64,000 nt of DNA from Akkermansia muciniphila (GCA_945898055.1 CAMDGV010000004.1:62001-126000); one strand, 5' to 3'; shown: positions 9,881 through 18,453, counted from the stretch's first letter. Notes: generated by a model not told the origin, from the letters alone. Program-made: numbers and translations.

Positions 9881-10276
9881 ACTTCGGCCCGATGCCTTCC
9901 CGAGTTCTGAGTGAGGGTCGCCCACTTGGCCAGCCCTCTGTTGGGCGCGGTCGCGCGTCAGATTGGGCAGAACTGGCAGGCCCGCTTCGGACATGGCTTG
10001 GATTGGCTGGAGAGTTTCGTGGATCGGGAGCGATTCCGGGGCAGTTTTTACCGGGCGGCTAATGGGCAGTGCGTGGGACAGACCCGAGGACGAAGCCGGC
10101 AGGAGCGGGACCGGGAACTTCAGGTGCCGGTCAAGGGTGTCTCTCTGGACGAACTGAGACGGAGGGCCCGTCTGGCCTACACGGCAACCGTGGTGGGCTC
10201 GCAGGAAAAGGCCGAAGCGATGGCGACAAAATGGGGGACTCCGGTGAGGGACGACTGCGTGTTTCAACCGGTCTAG
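9881..10276 (+). pseudogene. Remnant of a DruA/DUF4338-family protein
   Basis: From 9911 the frame reads VRVAHLASPLLGAVARQIG, then WQARFGHGLDWLESFVDRER, FRGSFYRAANGQCVGQTRGR and SRQERDRELQVPVKG. These are the recognisable core motifs of DUF4338 (DruA) proteins, known from Druantia defence loci and widespread, often multicopy, in PVC genomes. The N-terminal half is missing: only TSARCLPEF and then a stop (9908-9910) precede the core in frame. After the PVKG motif the sequence no longer resembles the family. It is therefore a decayed copy. A longer open frame on the opposite strand (9845-10342) is a shadow of it. Confidence 0.6.
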
Positions 10277-10321
10277 CGCCTTAGGGAAAAGGCCGGAAAG
10301 TTGGGGGCGAGTGAGGTATAG

Positions 10322-10333
10322 ATAGCCTGCCCC
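10322..10333 (+). repeat. Isolated box C (ATAGCCTGCCCC) copy
   Basis: The 12-mer ATAGCCTGCCCC occurs here, 46 bp after the DruA-like remnant, and again at 54858, 55599, 55776, 57617 and 57801 inside the palindromic repeat units. The flanks agree only partly (GATAGCCTGCCCC here and at 54.86 kb), so this is a fragment of that repeat family rather than a whole unit. Confidence 0.55.
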
Positions 10334-10443
10334 TTCGTTCACGACCCGGGGCGGATCACTTGGAGTGACGTCACCGCTTTCGCCTCGCCCACCGTTCGAA
10401 ACTGGACCTTAAAGTCCGGATTGAAACCGGATCAATCCTCAGC

Positions 10444-10468
10444 AAAATCCCCCGAAATTTGGGATTTT
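10444..10468. repeat. Perfect 8-bp inverted repeat
   Basis: AAAATCCC at 10444-10451 and GGGATTTT at 10461-10468 pair perfectly around a 9-base loop. It lies 143 bp before the UPF0261 start. It could be a hairpin in the leader RNA or an operator; there is no following T-run on either strand to make it a clear terminator. Confidence 0.4.
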
Positions 10469-10610
10469 GAAGGGTCGTCTCATTGTTGAGATTTACCCCG
10501 AAAATTCTGAGGTCTGACCTTAACGAAGAATCGCCGAAAGGATTTAGCGGAATTTTGATTCACAGACTTGGTCTTCTTGGGAGACCTTCAGTCGTCTTTA
10601 AAAACCCATT

Positions 10611-11816
10611 ATGGCTACCATTGCTGTCCTCGGAACGTTTGACACCAAAGGCGACGAGCATGCCTATGTCGCGGAACTTATCCGGTTGCGTGGGCACCAG
10701 ACTTTACTCATCGATGTAGGGATATTGGCGGCTCCGCAAGTGGTCCCTGATATCGACCGTTACGCGGTGGCGTCTGCGGCTGGGATTGATCTGAAGGCAG
10801 TGGTAACGAGGAGGGACCGAGGCGAGGCGGTGGGAATGATGACGGCTGGGGCTCCCCTTGTTTTGGGACGTCTGCAACACGAAGGCGTTATTGACGGAGT
10901 TATTTCGCTCGGTGGCGGTGGAGGCACGGCTATTTGTACAGCGGCGATGCGTGCCCTCCCGATCGGTTTTCCCAAGTTGATGGTGTCGACCTTAGCCAGT
11001 GGAAATACTGCATCTTATGTTGGATTGAAGGATATCGTGATGATGCCAAGCGTGGTGGATGTGGCTGGTTTAAATCGGTTATCTCGCAAGCTGCTCGCTC
11101 AAGCGGCGGGAGCCATCTGCGGTATGGTGGAGGCCCGCGTGCCCGAGTCAGCGACGAAGCCGGTGATCGTGGCGTCTCAATTTGGGAATACCACAGCGTG
11201 TGTGACCCATGCGCGACAGCGTCTTGAAGCCGCGGGATACGAAGTGATGATTTTTGCAGCAACCGGAATGGGTGGTCGCACGATGGAATCGCTCATTGAG
11301 AGCGGTCTGATTTCGGGGGTGTTAGATATAACCACTACAGAATGGGCCGATGAACTAGTGGGCGGTGTGCTGACGGCCGGGCCGAGGCGATGCGAGGCAG
11401 CAGCCCGAGCGGGGGTCCCGGCGATCCTCACCCCTGGTTGTTTAGATATGGTTAATTTCGGCGAACCCGACTCGGTACCGGTGCGGTATCGTGACCGGCG
11501 GTTTTATCATCATAATGCGCAAGTGACACTGATGCGAACTACACCCGAAGAGTGTGCTGTTTTAGGTGGTATCTTGGCGGAGAAGTGCAATTTATCGACT
11601 GGGCCAGTTGAAGTTTTTCTGCCCTTAAAAGGGATCAGTGTGATCAGCGCCCCAGATCAACCTTTTTATTGGCCTGAAGCAGATGCGGCCCTTTTCGACA
11701 CGTGGAAAGCGGGACTGCGATCAGAGATCCGAGTGACCGAATACGATGGAAACATCAATGATCCTGCCTTTGCCGACTTGTGTGTGGCAGGATTGCTTCG
11801 TTTGCTTCCCAGTTAA
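10611..11816 (+). CDS. UPF0261 / Tm-1-like ATP-binding domain protein
   Basis: 401 residues covering the whole UPF0261 family: N-terminal MATIAVLGTFDTKGDEHAYV, a glycine-rich ISLGGGGGTAICTAAMRALP, and the C-terminal half with FGNTTACVTHARQRLEAAGY and FAATGMGGRTMESLIESGLI. Plant Tm-1 N-terminal domains share this fold and bind ATP; the bacterial function is not established. The neighbour downstream is a DUF5069 gene 165 bp away, possibly not in the same transcript. Confidence 0.9.
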   Translation: MATIAVLGTFDTKGDEHAYVAELIRLRGHQTLLIDVGILAAPQVVPDIDRYAVASAAGIDLKAVVTRRDRGEAVGMMTAGAPLVLGRLQHEGVIDGVISLGGGGGTAICTAAMRALPIGFPKLMVSTLASGNTASYVGLKDIVMMPSVVDVAGLNRLSRKLLAQAAGAICGMVEARVPESATKPVIVASQFGNTTACVTHARQRLEAAGYEVMIFAATGMGGRTMESLIESGLISGVLDITTTEWADELVGGVLTAGPRRCEAAARAGVPAILTPGCLDMVNFGEPDSVPVRYRDRRFYHHNAQVTLMRTTPEECAVLGGILAEKCNLSTGPVEVFLPLKGISVISAPDQPFYWPEADAALFDTWKAGLRSEIRVTEYDGNINDPAFADLCVAGLLRLLPS

Positions 11817-11980
11817 GGGAAGAAAGAGCGAAAGGACCGTTCTCCAGCGGGTAAATAAGGGGCGTTAGTCTGTACAAAAGTGCCCGGCACAGGGCGTTGT
11901 AAGTCAAAGAGATTAAGCAGAGTTATTTCGAGCAATGCCGGTTGGACGAATCGAAAGATTTCCGCATAGTCAGGCTTTGC

Positions 11981-12406
11981 ATGCGTGAAACAATCTATCC
12001 ACGAAGCCCCCGTGAAGTGATGAATGGCTGGCTGTATTTGCCTCGATTTATTGATAAAATCAGGCTTTCCAGTGCCGGACGATTACACGAGGACTATCAA
12101 CCCAATTTTGCCAAACGCGGCTTTGATGCCCAGTGGTTGAAGGCCGCAGGCCTTGAAGCCGAGGCCTTTATTGCCGTGGTGGTCAATTCACTAACTGATG
12201 GACAGGTTTCCGATTGGATCGGTCGCCACGTTGATCGTCCGGCCGAGCAGGGGGCCTTCAATCAGTGGTTAATCCAGCATGGTCGAGAAGACGATGCTGA
12301 TTTACTGGCTCGTCTGGAGACGCGCAAAGCTCAGGCGGGTTTGGCACACCGCAATGATATTACCACTTTTGTGGATTTCATTGATGCGGATGAAAAGCGT
12401 CTTTGA
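11981..12406 (+). CDS. DUF5069 domain protein
   Basis: The domain begins RETIYPRSPREVMNGWLYLP, followed by RFIDKIRLSSAGRL, which is the DUF5069 pattern (Pro-Arg-Ser-Pro, then L-P-R-x-I-D-K). Later ending features are SDWIGRHV and FVDFIDADEKRL. ATG at 11981 places the start just before the domain; a TTG at 11942 would add 13 residues with no family support. 141 residues, cytosolic, function unknown. It converges with the NAD(P)HX repair gene, 31 bp apart. Confidence 0.8.
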   Translation: MRETIYPRSPREVMNGWLYLPRFIDKIRLSSAGRLHEDYQPNFAKRGFDAQWLKAAGLEAEAFIAVVVNSLTDGQVSDWIGRHVDRPAEQGAFNQWLIQHGREDDADLLARLETRKAQAGLAHRNDITTFVDFIDADEKRL

Positions 12407-12437
12407 CGAAGACGAGAGGCAGAGAAAATGAGATGAG

Positions 12438-13859
12438 TTAATCAGATCGGCCCGAGCCAATTTCCTCAGCGAGATCCTCCGACGTCCAGTTGCGAGTCCG
12501 CCGTTCCAATCGGTCGGCGGCTGCACCGTGTTCCCAAACGGCATAGGGAAGAGTCCGTTCGGGAATGGAAGCCAAGCGAGGTTGCGCTAACAAGCCGCCG
12601 AGGAATCCGGCCAAAACATCACCGGTGCCGCCTTGAGCGAGCCCGATATTGCCCGTGGAATTGATCCAAACAGGTCCTTCAGACCGGCCGATCAGGGTTT
12701 GATAGCCTTTAAGAATCACCCAAACATTTCCCAATTGCCGCGAAAGCAGACGAAGAGCGGTGAGTCGGTCGGCTTGGACCTGTTCCGATTTGCAACCGAG
12801 TAGGGATGCGGCTTCACCCGGATGAGGGGTAATAACTCGACAATAACGGCTAATGGGGACTCGTTTGGGGAGCCAAGCAAGGGACGAAGCATCGAAGATA
12901 AGGGGAGCTTCGAAGTCGTTCCACAACCGTAGGCTCCAATCACGCAGCGCAATCGATAATTCAGTGGCTGCCAATCCCGGGCCAAGGAGGAGTGAAGTCG
13001 TCGTCTCAGGTAGGCGTAAGTTGGCGGTCCAAGCACGAACCATGGGGGCCGCTAACTGAGCGGCAACGACTGCTAAAATCTCTGGCTGAACAATACAACT
13101 GGTCAGGCCGGGTCTCGCCCTCAAGGCCCCATAGGTGGCAAGAACCGCAGATCCATGATAGCCGCTACTGCCGGCCACAACCGCTGCGTGCCCAAAGGAT
13201 CCTTTGTGTCCATCGACATTTCGCGGTGATGGAAATCTCCCGAAATCAGTGTCGGCCATCCAAAGCAGAGGGCTGCTGGCCACAGGTCGACCGATCAGTC
13301 CAAGGTCAGAAAAGACCCTGATTCGACCCGTAAAAGGGGGGGCTTTCTCGGCGATGAGCCCTGCCTTCGGAGCACCGAGAGTCCAAGTCTCATCGGCTTC
13401 AAAGCAGGCACCTCTGGCTCGGCCAGTATCCGCATCGAGACCCGAAGGACAATCTAGCGCAATCCGTTGGCAGCGAAACAGGTTCAAGAGTTCGATGATC
13501 TGTCGCCAAGGACCCTCGAGGTTTCGGTTAAGTCCAATTCCAAAAACACCATCGAGAAGAAGCGAGAAAGGCATATCAAGTGCCTGACGCAACTGGCTTA
13601 GACCTAATTCCGGATCCGTGACATCAATCAAAAGGGTATCGCGGTCCGTTAGTTGGAGAGCACAGGCGCGGGCATCGTTGCCATTGTTACCGGGGCCCGC
13701 GACGAGGAGGACACGATCGTTAGGGCGAGTTCGCTCGAGGATAGCTTTAGCGATTAGGGAACCGGCGCGTTGAATAACATCTCGAGGATTGAGACCCGCC
13801 TCCCATGAGGAAGCTTCCCAATCGCGCATTTCTTGAACAGTGAGTATCGGGTAACCCAT
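12438..13859 (-). CDS. nnr: Bifunctional NAD(P)H-hydrate epimerase / ADP-dependent dehydratase
   Basis: 473 residues with both halves of the NAD(P)HX repair enzyme. The N-terminal YjeF_N epimerase (about 1-210) has VLLVAGPGNNGNDARACALQ, where the usual NNGGDG reads NNGNDA. The C-terminal YjeF_C kinase-like dehydratase (about 220-470) has VITPHPGEAASLLG, VWVILKGYQTLI, INSTGNIGLAQGGTGDVLAG. The product restores NAD(P)H damaged by hydration. The start lies 25 bp after the stop of the sigma-54 regulator gene on the same strand, so both are probably in one transcript. Confidence 0.93.
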   Translation of the reverse strand: MGYPILTVQEMRDWEASSWEAGLNPRDVIQRAGSLIAKAILERTRPNDRVLLVAGPGNNGNDARACALQLTDRDTLLIDVTDPELGLSQLRQALDMPFSLLLDGVFGIGLNRNLEGPWRQIIELLNLFRCQRIALDCPSGLDADTGRARGACFEADETWTLGAPKAGLIAEKAPPFTGRIRVFSDLGLIGRPVASSPLLWMADTDFGRFPSPRNVDGHKGSFGHAAVVAGSSGYHGSAVLATYGALRARPGLTSCIVQPEILAVVAAQLAAPMVRAWTANLRLPETTTSLLLGPGLAATELSIALRDWSLRLWNDFEAPLIFDASSLAWLPKRVPISRYCRVITPHPGEAASLLGCKSEQVQADRLTALRLLSRQLGNVWVILKGYQTLIGRSEGPVWINSTGNIGLAQGGTGDVLAGFLGGLLAQPRLASIPERTLPYAVWEHGAAADRLERRTRNWTSEDLAEEIGSGRSD

Positions 13860-13884
13860 GGTGGATAAAGGTCGGAAAGGGGAC

Positions 13885-15390
13885 TTAAGTGACGTTAAGT
13901 TCCTTACGAATGGCGAATTTGTCGATCCGTTTTCTTAAAGTCGCGCGAGTGATTCCCAGCATCCGAGCTGCTTGAACCTGATTTCCCTGAGTTTCTTTGA
14001 GTGCTTCGATCACCAGTTCGCGCTCGATGGCAGGGATTATTTTAAAATCTGAATGGGACTGCGCCCAGCGGAAAAGCCATCGAGAGACTTCAGTAAGATC
14101 GAGAGGAACTCCAACTGACGCAGTAATCGGTTGCCGAATAGGTGCGTTAGAGAGGCTAGGAGCCTGAATTTCCGTTGGAGGCAGGGCAGTCGACGCCGGT
14201 GAAGTCGTAATCCGAGAAGGGTTGTTGTGTAAAATGTCGAGAGGAAGATCGCTCGGTAGAATGGCCGGGCTCTTGGCGACAACGACGGCTCGGCGCAGGC
14301 AGTTTTCTAATTCGCGGACATTGCCCGGCCAATTAAAATTCTCCAAGGCCACAAGGGTCGATTGGCTAATCGATTTTTGGCCTCCAGAAGTGGATCCAAT
14401 TTTCCGAAGAAAATAGTCAACGAGAAGAGGAATATCACCGCGACGTTGCCGGAGTGGCGGCAAAGGAATACGAACCACGTTCAGCCTGTAAAAAAGATCT
14501 TCACGAAATTCTTTACGAGCTACCGCTTCTTCGAGGTGTTTATTAGTGGCGGCGATAATACGAACGTCTACCTGAACTGGGGTATTACCGCCCACCCGCT
14601 CGAACGATCCATTCTGGAGGACACGCAAAATCTTCGTTTGAGTGGCAGGAGACATATCACCGATTTCATCGAGAAAAAGAGTGCCCCGATTACATTGTTC
14701 AAAACGACCAATGCGCTGAGACGTCGCACCGGTAAAGGCACCTCGTTCGTGGCCGAAGAGGTCACTTTCGAGGAGATTTTCAGGAATGGCCGCACAATTA
14801 ATCGCCACGAAAGGTTCCTTGGCTCGGCGACTATTTTGGTAAATGGCGCGTGCCACCAATTCTTTGCCTGTGCCGCTTTCGCCCGTGATCAAGGCTGTGG
14901 CGTCCGATGTCGCCAACTGGCCTATTAGTTTGAAGACTTCCTGCATTGATTCGCTGCGGCCAATGACCCCGAGATCGTAGTCCTGTTGTTCCAACTGGGG
15001 TTGAACCACGACGACCTGACTCATATCCCTCGCCGCCCTTAAAGCGTCCTCAACCAATTGCTTGAGTCGCGGAACATCGAAGGGTTTGAGTAGGTAATCA
15101 TAAGCCCCCAGTTTCATCGCTTCGATCGCCGTCTGGGTGGTGCCGTAGGCGGTCATGAGAATCACCGGCAGCTTGGGATCCATCTGCCGGATACGCCGCA
15201 AGGTCTCGAGTCCGTTCAATCCAGCCATGCGGATATCGCTCAGCACCAAATTTGGCTGGATGCGAGGAATCATTTTGAGAGCTTCCTCGCCACTGGAGGC
15301 AGTGTGTAGTTCTAGATCTGGCGAATTGAAAATACGACGAAACGAGTATTGCACGTCAACCTCGTCATCTATCAGAAGAACTTTATCCAT
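13885..15390 (-). CDS. Sigma-54-dependent response regulator (NtrC family)
   Basis: 501 residues in three domains. Receiver domain about 1-120 with acidic pocket D8-D9, phospho-acceptor D52 (LVLSDIRM), T80 and K102. AAA+ domain about 140-375 with Walker A GESGTGKE at 170-177, the sigma-54 loop GAFTGA at 217-222, and DEIGDMSPATQTKILRVLQN. C-terminal Fis-type helix-turn-helix (EALKETQGNQVQAARMLGIT, RATLRKRIDKF). It activates RpoN promoters after phosphorylation. No sensor kinase gene is in the window, so the signal is unknown. A Ser/Pro/Thr-rich linker of ~50 residues precedes the DNA-binding domain. Confidence 0.95.
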   Translation of the reverse strand: MDKVLLIDDEVDVQYSFRRIFNSPDLELHTASSGEEALKMIPRIQPNLVLSDIRMAGLNGLETLRRIRQMDPKLPVILMTAYGTTQTAIEAMKLGAYDYLLKPFDVPRLKQLVEDALRAARDMSQVVVVQPQLEQQDYDLGVIGRSESMQEVFKLIGQLATSDATALITGESGTGKELVARAIYQNSRRAKEPFVAINCAAIPENLLESDLFGHERGAFTGATSQRIGRFEQCNRGTLFLDEIGDMSPATQTKILRVLQNGSFERVGGNTPVQVDVRIIAATNKHLEEAVARKEFREDLFYRLNVVRIPLPPLRQRRGDIPLLVDYFLRKIGSTSGGQKSISQSTLVALENFNWPGNVRELENCLRRAVVVAKSPAILPSDLPLDILHNNPSRITTSPASTALPPTEIQAPSLSNAPIRQPITASVGVPLDLTEVSRWLFRWAQSHSDFKIIPAIERELVIEALKETQGNQVQAARMLGITRATLRKRIDKFAIRKELNVT

Positions 15391-15724
15391 CGAAGGCCCT
15401 CAGGCTAAAGGGCTTGCCCTAGGATGCAATCCACGGATCGACCAAATCACAATCGACCAAATCACAGTTGACTAGACGGGTAGCGGTCGATGGAAACAAA
15501 GCTAGAGTTCCCCTTCTCTCCGTGACTTTTCCAACTCACCGGCTCAGCCATCGCAGGGCTGCATCAATTCATACTATTAACAGTACGTGCATCCCATTGT
15601 GAGGGCCGAAACTTTTGTGGATCCCAAAATCGTCCGAGCCACTGCTTATAGAGCCAGCGGTTGGCCTCCTCGACTATTTTGAGTCGTTAAAAGATTGGCG
15701 TCAGTCGATCGGCAGACGGCCTAG
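15391..15724. other. Intergenic, no feature recognised
   Basis: This stretch lies upstream of the response-regulator gene. I see no open frame with protein-like composition, no tRNA and no strong terminator. It contains the near-duplicated short sequence AATCGACCAAATCACA, AATCACAGTTGACTA around 15440-15474, probably incidental. Confidence 0.4.
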
Positions 15725-15928
15725 CTTGGTGACGGTGATGGCGACGGTCGCAGCGACGTTCAGGCGTTATTGGATTGGATAAAGAATCGTCCCTGCTGTA
15801 GCCAAAATGCTGAACAGAATTTGCAGAACGCAATCAATGGGCTCAACTCTGCGTTGGGGATTGCCCAAACTATTGCAAACAACGACGAGGCGGCTATGGA
15901 TTATTGGAACGCTGCCGCGCGAAAGTGA
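15725..15928 (+). pseudogene. Fragment with EF-hand-like Asp-Gly repeat
   Basis: In one forward frame, directly after a TAG at 15722-15724, the sequence reads LGDGDGDGRSDVQALLDWIK, then NRPCCSQNAEQNLQNAINGL, then NSALGIAQTIANNDEAAMDY and WNAAARK before TGA. The composition is protein-like, and the DGDGDGxSD start resembles a calcium-binding loop as in dockerin or EF-hand tails of exported proteins. There is no start codon and the upstream frame is closed, so it is taken as the leftover C-terminus of a lost gene. Confidence 0.4.
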
Positions 15929-15968
15929 TATCAATCACCGGTCCCCCCCGCCCCCGCGCTCATTGCCA

Positions 15969-16085
15969 CTAGGTTATATCCCTCCACTTTCGGTAAAGCT
16001 CAAAACCCCGCCCCATCCACTCCGGATCCGCCTCGATGATGGTCGCCTCCGGATCAGGCCGAAGGTGTTCGATTACCCTCCGCGT
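15969..16085 (-). pseudogene. C-terminal fragment of a PIN-domain (VapC-like) toxin
   Basis: On the minus strand the frame reads RVIEHLRPDPEATIIEADPE, then WMGRGFELYRKWRDI and a stop. Many PIN toxins have this pattern (acidic residue, then R-G-x-x-L-Y-x-x-R-x-D) just before the catalytic W-S-L-T-D-C segment, which is missing here. The 5' end of the fragment coincides exactly with the box A repeat at 16083, so the gene seems to have been cut there. Confidence 0.5.
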
Positions 16086-16109
16086 CAAAAAAGCAAATTC
16101 CTATCAGTT
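16083..16109 (+). repeat. Box A copy at a gene-fragment junction
   Basis: Contains GCAAATTCCTATCAGTT after CGTC and an A-run. It differs by one base from the core at 51.40, 54.78, 55.70, 55.88 and 57.72 kb. It separates the PIN fragment from the truncated IS66 TnpA. Confidence 0.75.
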
Positions 16110-16118
16110 TTTTACGGT

Positions 16119-16379
16119 TCAGGCGGCAGAACTCGCTGAGGCTGGCAGCGTGCAGAGCACGGGAACGAAGGCCGGACTATTTTTGGAGGCGATGAAATGG
16201 GTTGGCTGCGGTGACTGGCTTGGCTGAGTGATCCGCAGCCAGCGATCCATCGAAAGAGGATGAACACCCACTCTCGCAGCAAACTCAGTCTTCGAGAGTC
16301 CCGAGCGTTTAAATTCAGCGATCCGCAGTTGGATTTCAGCAAGACCACGACGCTTCCGAGACAGTACCATTGTGTTCAT
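16119..16379 (-). pseudogene. Truncated IS66-type TnpA (orf1)
   Basis: 86 residues. The N-terminal half LAEIQLRIAEFKRSGLSKTE, then FAARVGVHPLSMDRWLR, is the helix-turn-helix of IS66 accessory protein TnpA in Verrucomicrobia and Proteobacteria. After about residue 60 (PAFVPVLCTLPASASSAA) the family sequence stops and the frame ends 10 bp from box A. No tnpB, tnpC or terminal repeats are found around it. It is an inert relic. Confidence 0.6.
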
Positions 16380-16472
16380 CCGCGCAGGCTAAACCCAAGT
16401 AGGACGAATTAGGAACCATGGGCTTGGGCGTACGCTTACTCTGGTTAAGCGCTTGGTCGCATTGCGAATAAC

Positions 16473-16625
16473 TCATTGGTCCTGATCCGCGCGCCGGAAA
16501 TCGCCTCGCGCAATGCCACTCTGCGTCAGAACTGTCCGCAGCGTAGAACCCTTGATCGTGTGGTGTCCTGGCAGCGTCATTCGAGTAACGGTTCCGTCTG
16601 GTTCAGTGCGAGCGAGCTAAAACTA
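16473..16625 (-). pseudogene. C-terminal fragment of a HicA-like toxin
   Basis: Read on the minus strand: ARTEPDGTVTRMTLPGHHTI, then KGSTLRTVLTQSGIARGDF and a stop after RRADQDQ. HicA mRNA interferases end with this pattern (strand, conserved His, K-x-G-T-L-R-x-I-L-x-Q-A-G, then E/D-F). The N-terminus with the catalytic His region is absent and no HicB partner is present. Confidence 0.5.
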
Positions 16626-16655
16626 GCAGGAAAATGGGTCAGTTCTTGATATTGG

Positions 16656-17158
16656 CTACTCCCCGCCCAGCTTCCTCCGGCGATCCAAGAGAGGGTTCAG
16701 AGAATCGCGCATGCCCATCGCCAAACGCTCAGCGATCCACCCCACCGTCACCGTCGTCTCCGCCCGACAGCGCGCCGCCAAAGCCAACTTCACTGAGTTC
16801 CCCTTGGGCCGAGTTTTGAGAGCAGCTTCCTGCCCCCGCCCCCGCTTCAACTCCTCCGCGATGATTCGTTCCGCCAGCGCCTCCGCCGGTTGAAGCGACT
16901 CGTGTCAGTGCTCAGCAACCATTTCATCTCGGCGACCCGATGGGTCTGCGGCGTCTCGACCACCCACTGAAAATGATTCGGCCTGAGGACAGAGGCGTGA
17001 ACCTGCCAGCCCGTCTTGGCGCAAACCTCGCCCAGCGTCTCAACGAAGCGCTGGCGATCCGCAGCATCCCTGAAGATCCGTTCGCGCCGGTCACCGCGAT
17101 TCATGACGTGATCAATCGCGCCAGCCTACTCGACTCTCAACTGGCGGGCCCTGCTGTG
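16656..17158 (-). pseudogene. REP-associated tyrosine transposase (RAYT/Y1-Tnp) remnant
   Basis: The minus strand still reads ARQLRVE, a TAG at 17126-17128 where the family has Tyr, then AGAIDHVMNRGDRRERIFRD. Next come CAKTGWQVHASVLRPNHFQW and VVETPQTHRVAEMKWLL. The HUH metal motif is HFQ instead of HFH. After TSRFN the central part with the catalytic Tyr region is deleted. The sequence resumes, in another frame, with the C-terminal PAEALAERIIAEELKRGRGQ, then LKTRPKGNSVKLALA and TTVTVGWIAERLAMG. So three defects are visible: a nonsense codon, a motif change and an internal deletion with frameshift. RAYTs normally move REP palindromes. Confidence 0.8.
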
Positions 17159-17409
17159 AGAGGGGCTTTGGCCGCTTCACATGTTAAGATTAAGAACTGA
17201 CTCTTTGATCGGAGAACACGGTCCAATCGCAATCATGCCAGCATTATTATCAAAGAAACCGATGACTAAAGACACTGGGAGGTTCCCCGCTGTTTTCAGG
17301 TGATCGCTTACTAACTTTCTATTCGTAGCCACGACGAAAGATTTAGAACTTAATTCTCCACGCATTAAATTCATAGTGGCGAGATTATTTGGACCTTGTA
17401 CGGTTAAGA

Positions 17410-18165
17410 ATGAAACCGACACCCGAACAGCGCCTCGCCGTGCGACTACCACCACATGAACTTCCTGTCATGCAGCAGCGTTGGGCAGGGTTGTTATTTC
17501 TTCATTGGCCAGTCGACCCGGCGCTGATTGCCGCCCGATTGCCCGCGGGCCTTCACGTGGATACGTTTGACGGAAAAGCATGGCTGGGTTTGGTGCCATT
17601 TTTCATGGAACGAGTCCGTCCCGCAAATCTACCCGCACTGCCGTGGCTCTCGTGGTTTCACGAACTCAACGTGCGTACTTATGTCCACGACGAAATGGGG
17701 AACCCTGGAGTTTGGTTTTTCTCGCTAGAGTGTGATCAACCGGTTGCCGTGGAGATCGCTAGACGAGGGTTTCACTTGCCTTATCAGCATGCCAGCATGC
17801 GAAGCACGAAATCCTCAGGACGCATCGACTTCAGCAGCCAAAGAAAAGTACTTGGAACGGCTTGTTCGAAATTTGAATATGCCACTCCAAAAATTACCAG
17901 ACCCGCAGAAATTGGTTCGCTCAATTGGTTTCTCGTCGAACGTTATCTGTTGTTTTCCTCTCGTCCTTCGGGGCAAATTTTTCGTGGGCAAGTTCATCAC
18001 TTACCTTATCAAATTTCACCTGCCGATTGCAGTCATTGGTCGACCGAACCACTCCGACTCGATGGTTTCTCTGAACCCACCGAAGCTCCAGCCTCCATGC
18101 TGGTCGCTGCCCCGGTCGACGTTCAAATTTTCTCTCTAAAGCCCCTGCGCTCGGCTTCCACTTGA
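17410..18165 (+). CDS. DUF2071 (YqjF-like) protein
   Basis: ATG at 17410 is preferred over the in-frame TTG at 17389. 251 residues; the start RWAGLLFLHWPVDPALIAAR, LPAGLHVDTFDGKAWLGLVP and FHELNVRTYVHDEMGNPGVW are the hallmarks of DUF2071/YqjF proteins. The fold is related to acetoacetate decarboxylase; the bacterial role is unknown. It stands alone, with the 3' neighbour on the opposite strand. The 251 bp between the RAYT relic and this gene hold nothing recognised, and neither do the 288 bp after it. Confidence 0.85.
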   Translation: MKPTPEQRLAVRLPPHELPVMQQRWAGLLFLHWPVDPALIAARLPAGLHVDTFDGKAWLGLVPFFMERVRPANLPALPWLSWFHELNVRTYVHDEMGNPGVWFFSLECDQPVAVEIARRGFHLPYQHASMRSTKSSGRIDFSSQRKVLGTACSKFEYATPKITRPAEIGSLNWFLVERYLLFSSRPSGQIFRGQVHHLPYQISPADCSHWSTEPLRLDGFSEPTEAPASMLVAAPVDVQIFSLKPLRSAST

Positions 18166-18453
18166 TATTGCAACCACTGCTTGGATCGGAACGACTGGGT
18201 GGCGCGTGACCCTCTGGAGATAATTGGTATAGATCATTGGTACGGGGTTACCTCTGGTCCCTCAACCGCACACTATCGTTTCCACACTCTCTCCGACCTG
18301 CGGGAAGGTCTATCTATTGCTCCTTTTTTGGCGACTTACCCCCTATACCCTTGCTCAACCTGCCCCAAAACCACGCTAGAAGTGCTGCAGTCGCTACCAA
18401 GCCCTACAAAATCCTCCTGGGAACCACTCCCCTCTCCGTCGAAAACGCAGTCC

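Larger units (their letters stand above)
10277..10610. other. Intergenic stretch with box C copy and one inverted repeat
   Basis: No gene is seen. Two items stand out: ATAGCCTGCCCC at 10322-10333, shared with the 54.8-57.8 kb repeats, and the stem-loop at 10444-10468. The segment ends just before the ATG of the UPF0261 gene. Confidence 0.5.

Noticed and set aside
9845-10342. Minus-strand open frame of 165 codons
   Set aside because: The opposite strand contains DUF4338 motifs; this frame has no protein-like features.
14362-14928. Plus-strand open frame of 188 codons
   Set aside because: Antisense shadow of the sigma-54 regulator, which has full domain structure on the minus strand.
17177-17455. 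Minus-strand open frame of 92 codons overlapping the DUF2071 start
   Set aside because: No recognisable motif and it overlaps the start of a well-supported gene; insufficient support.
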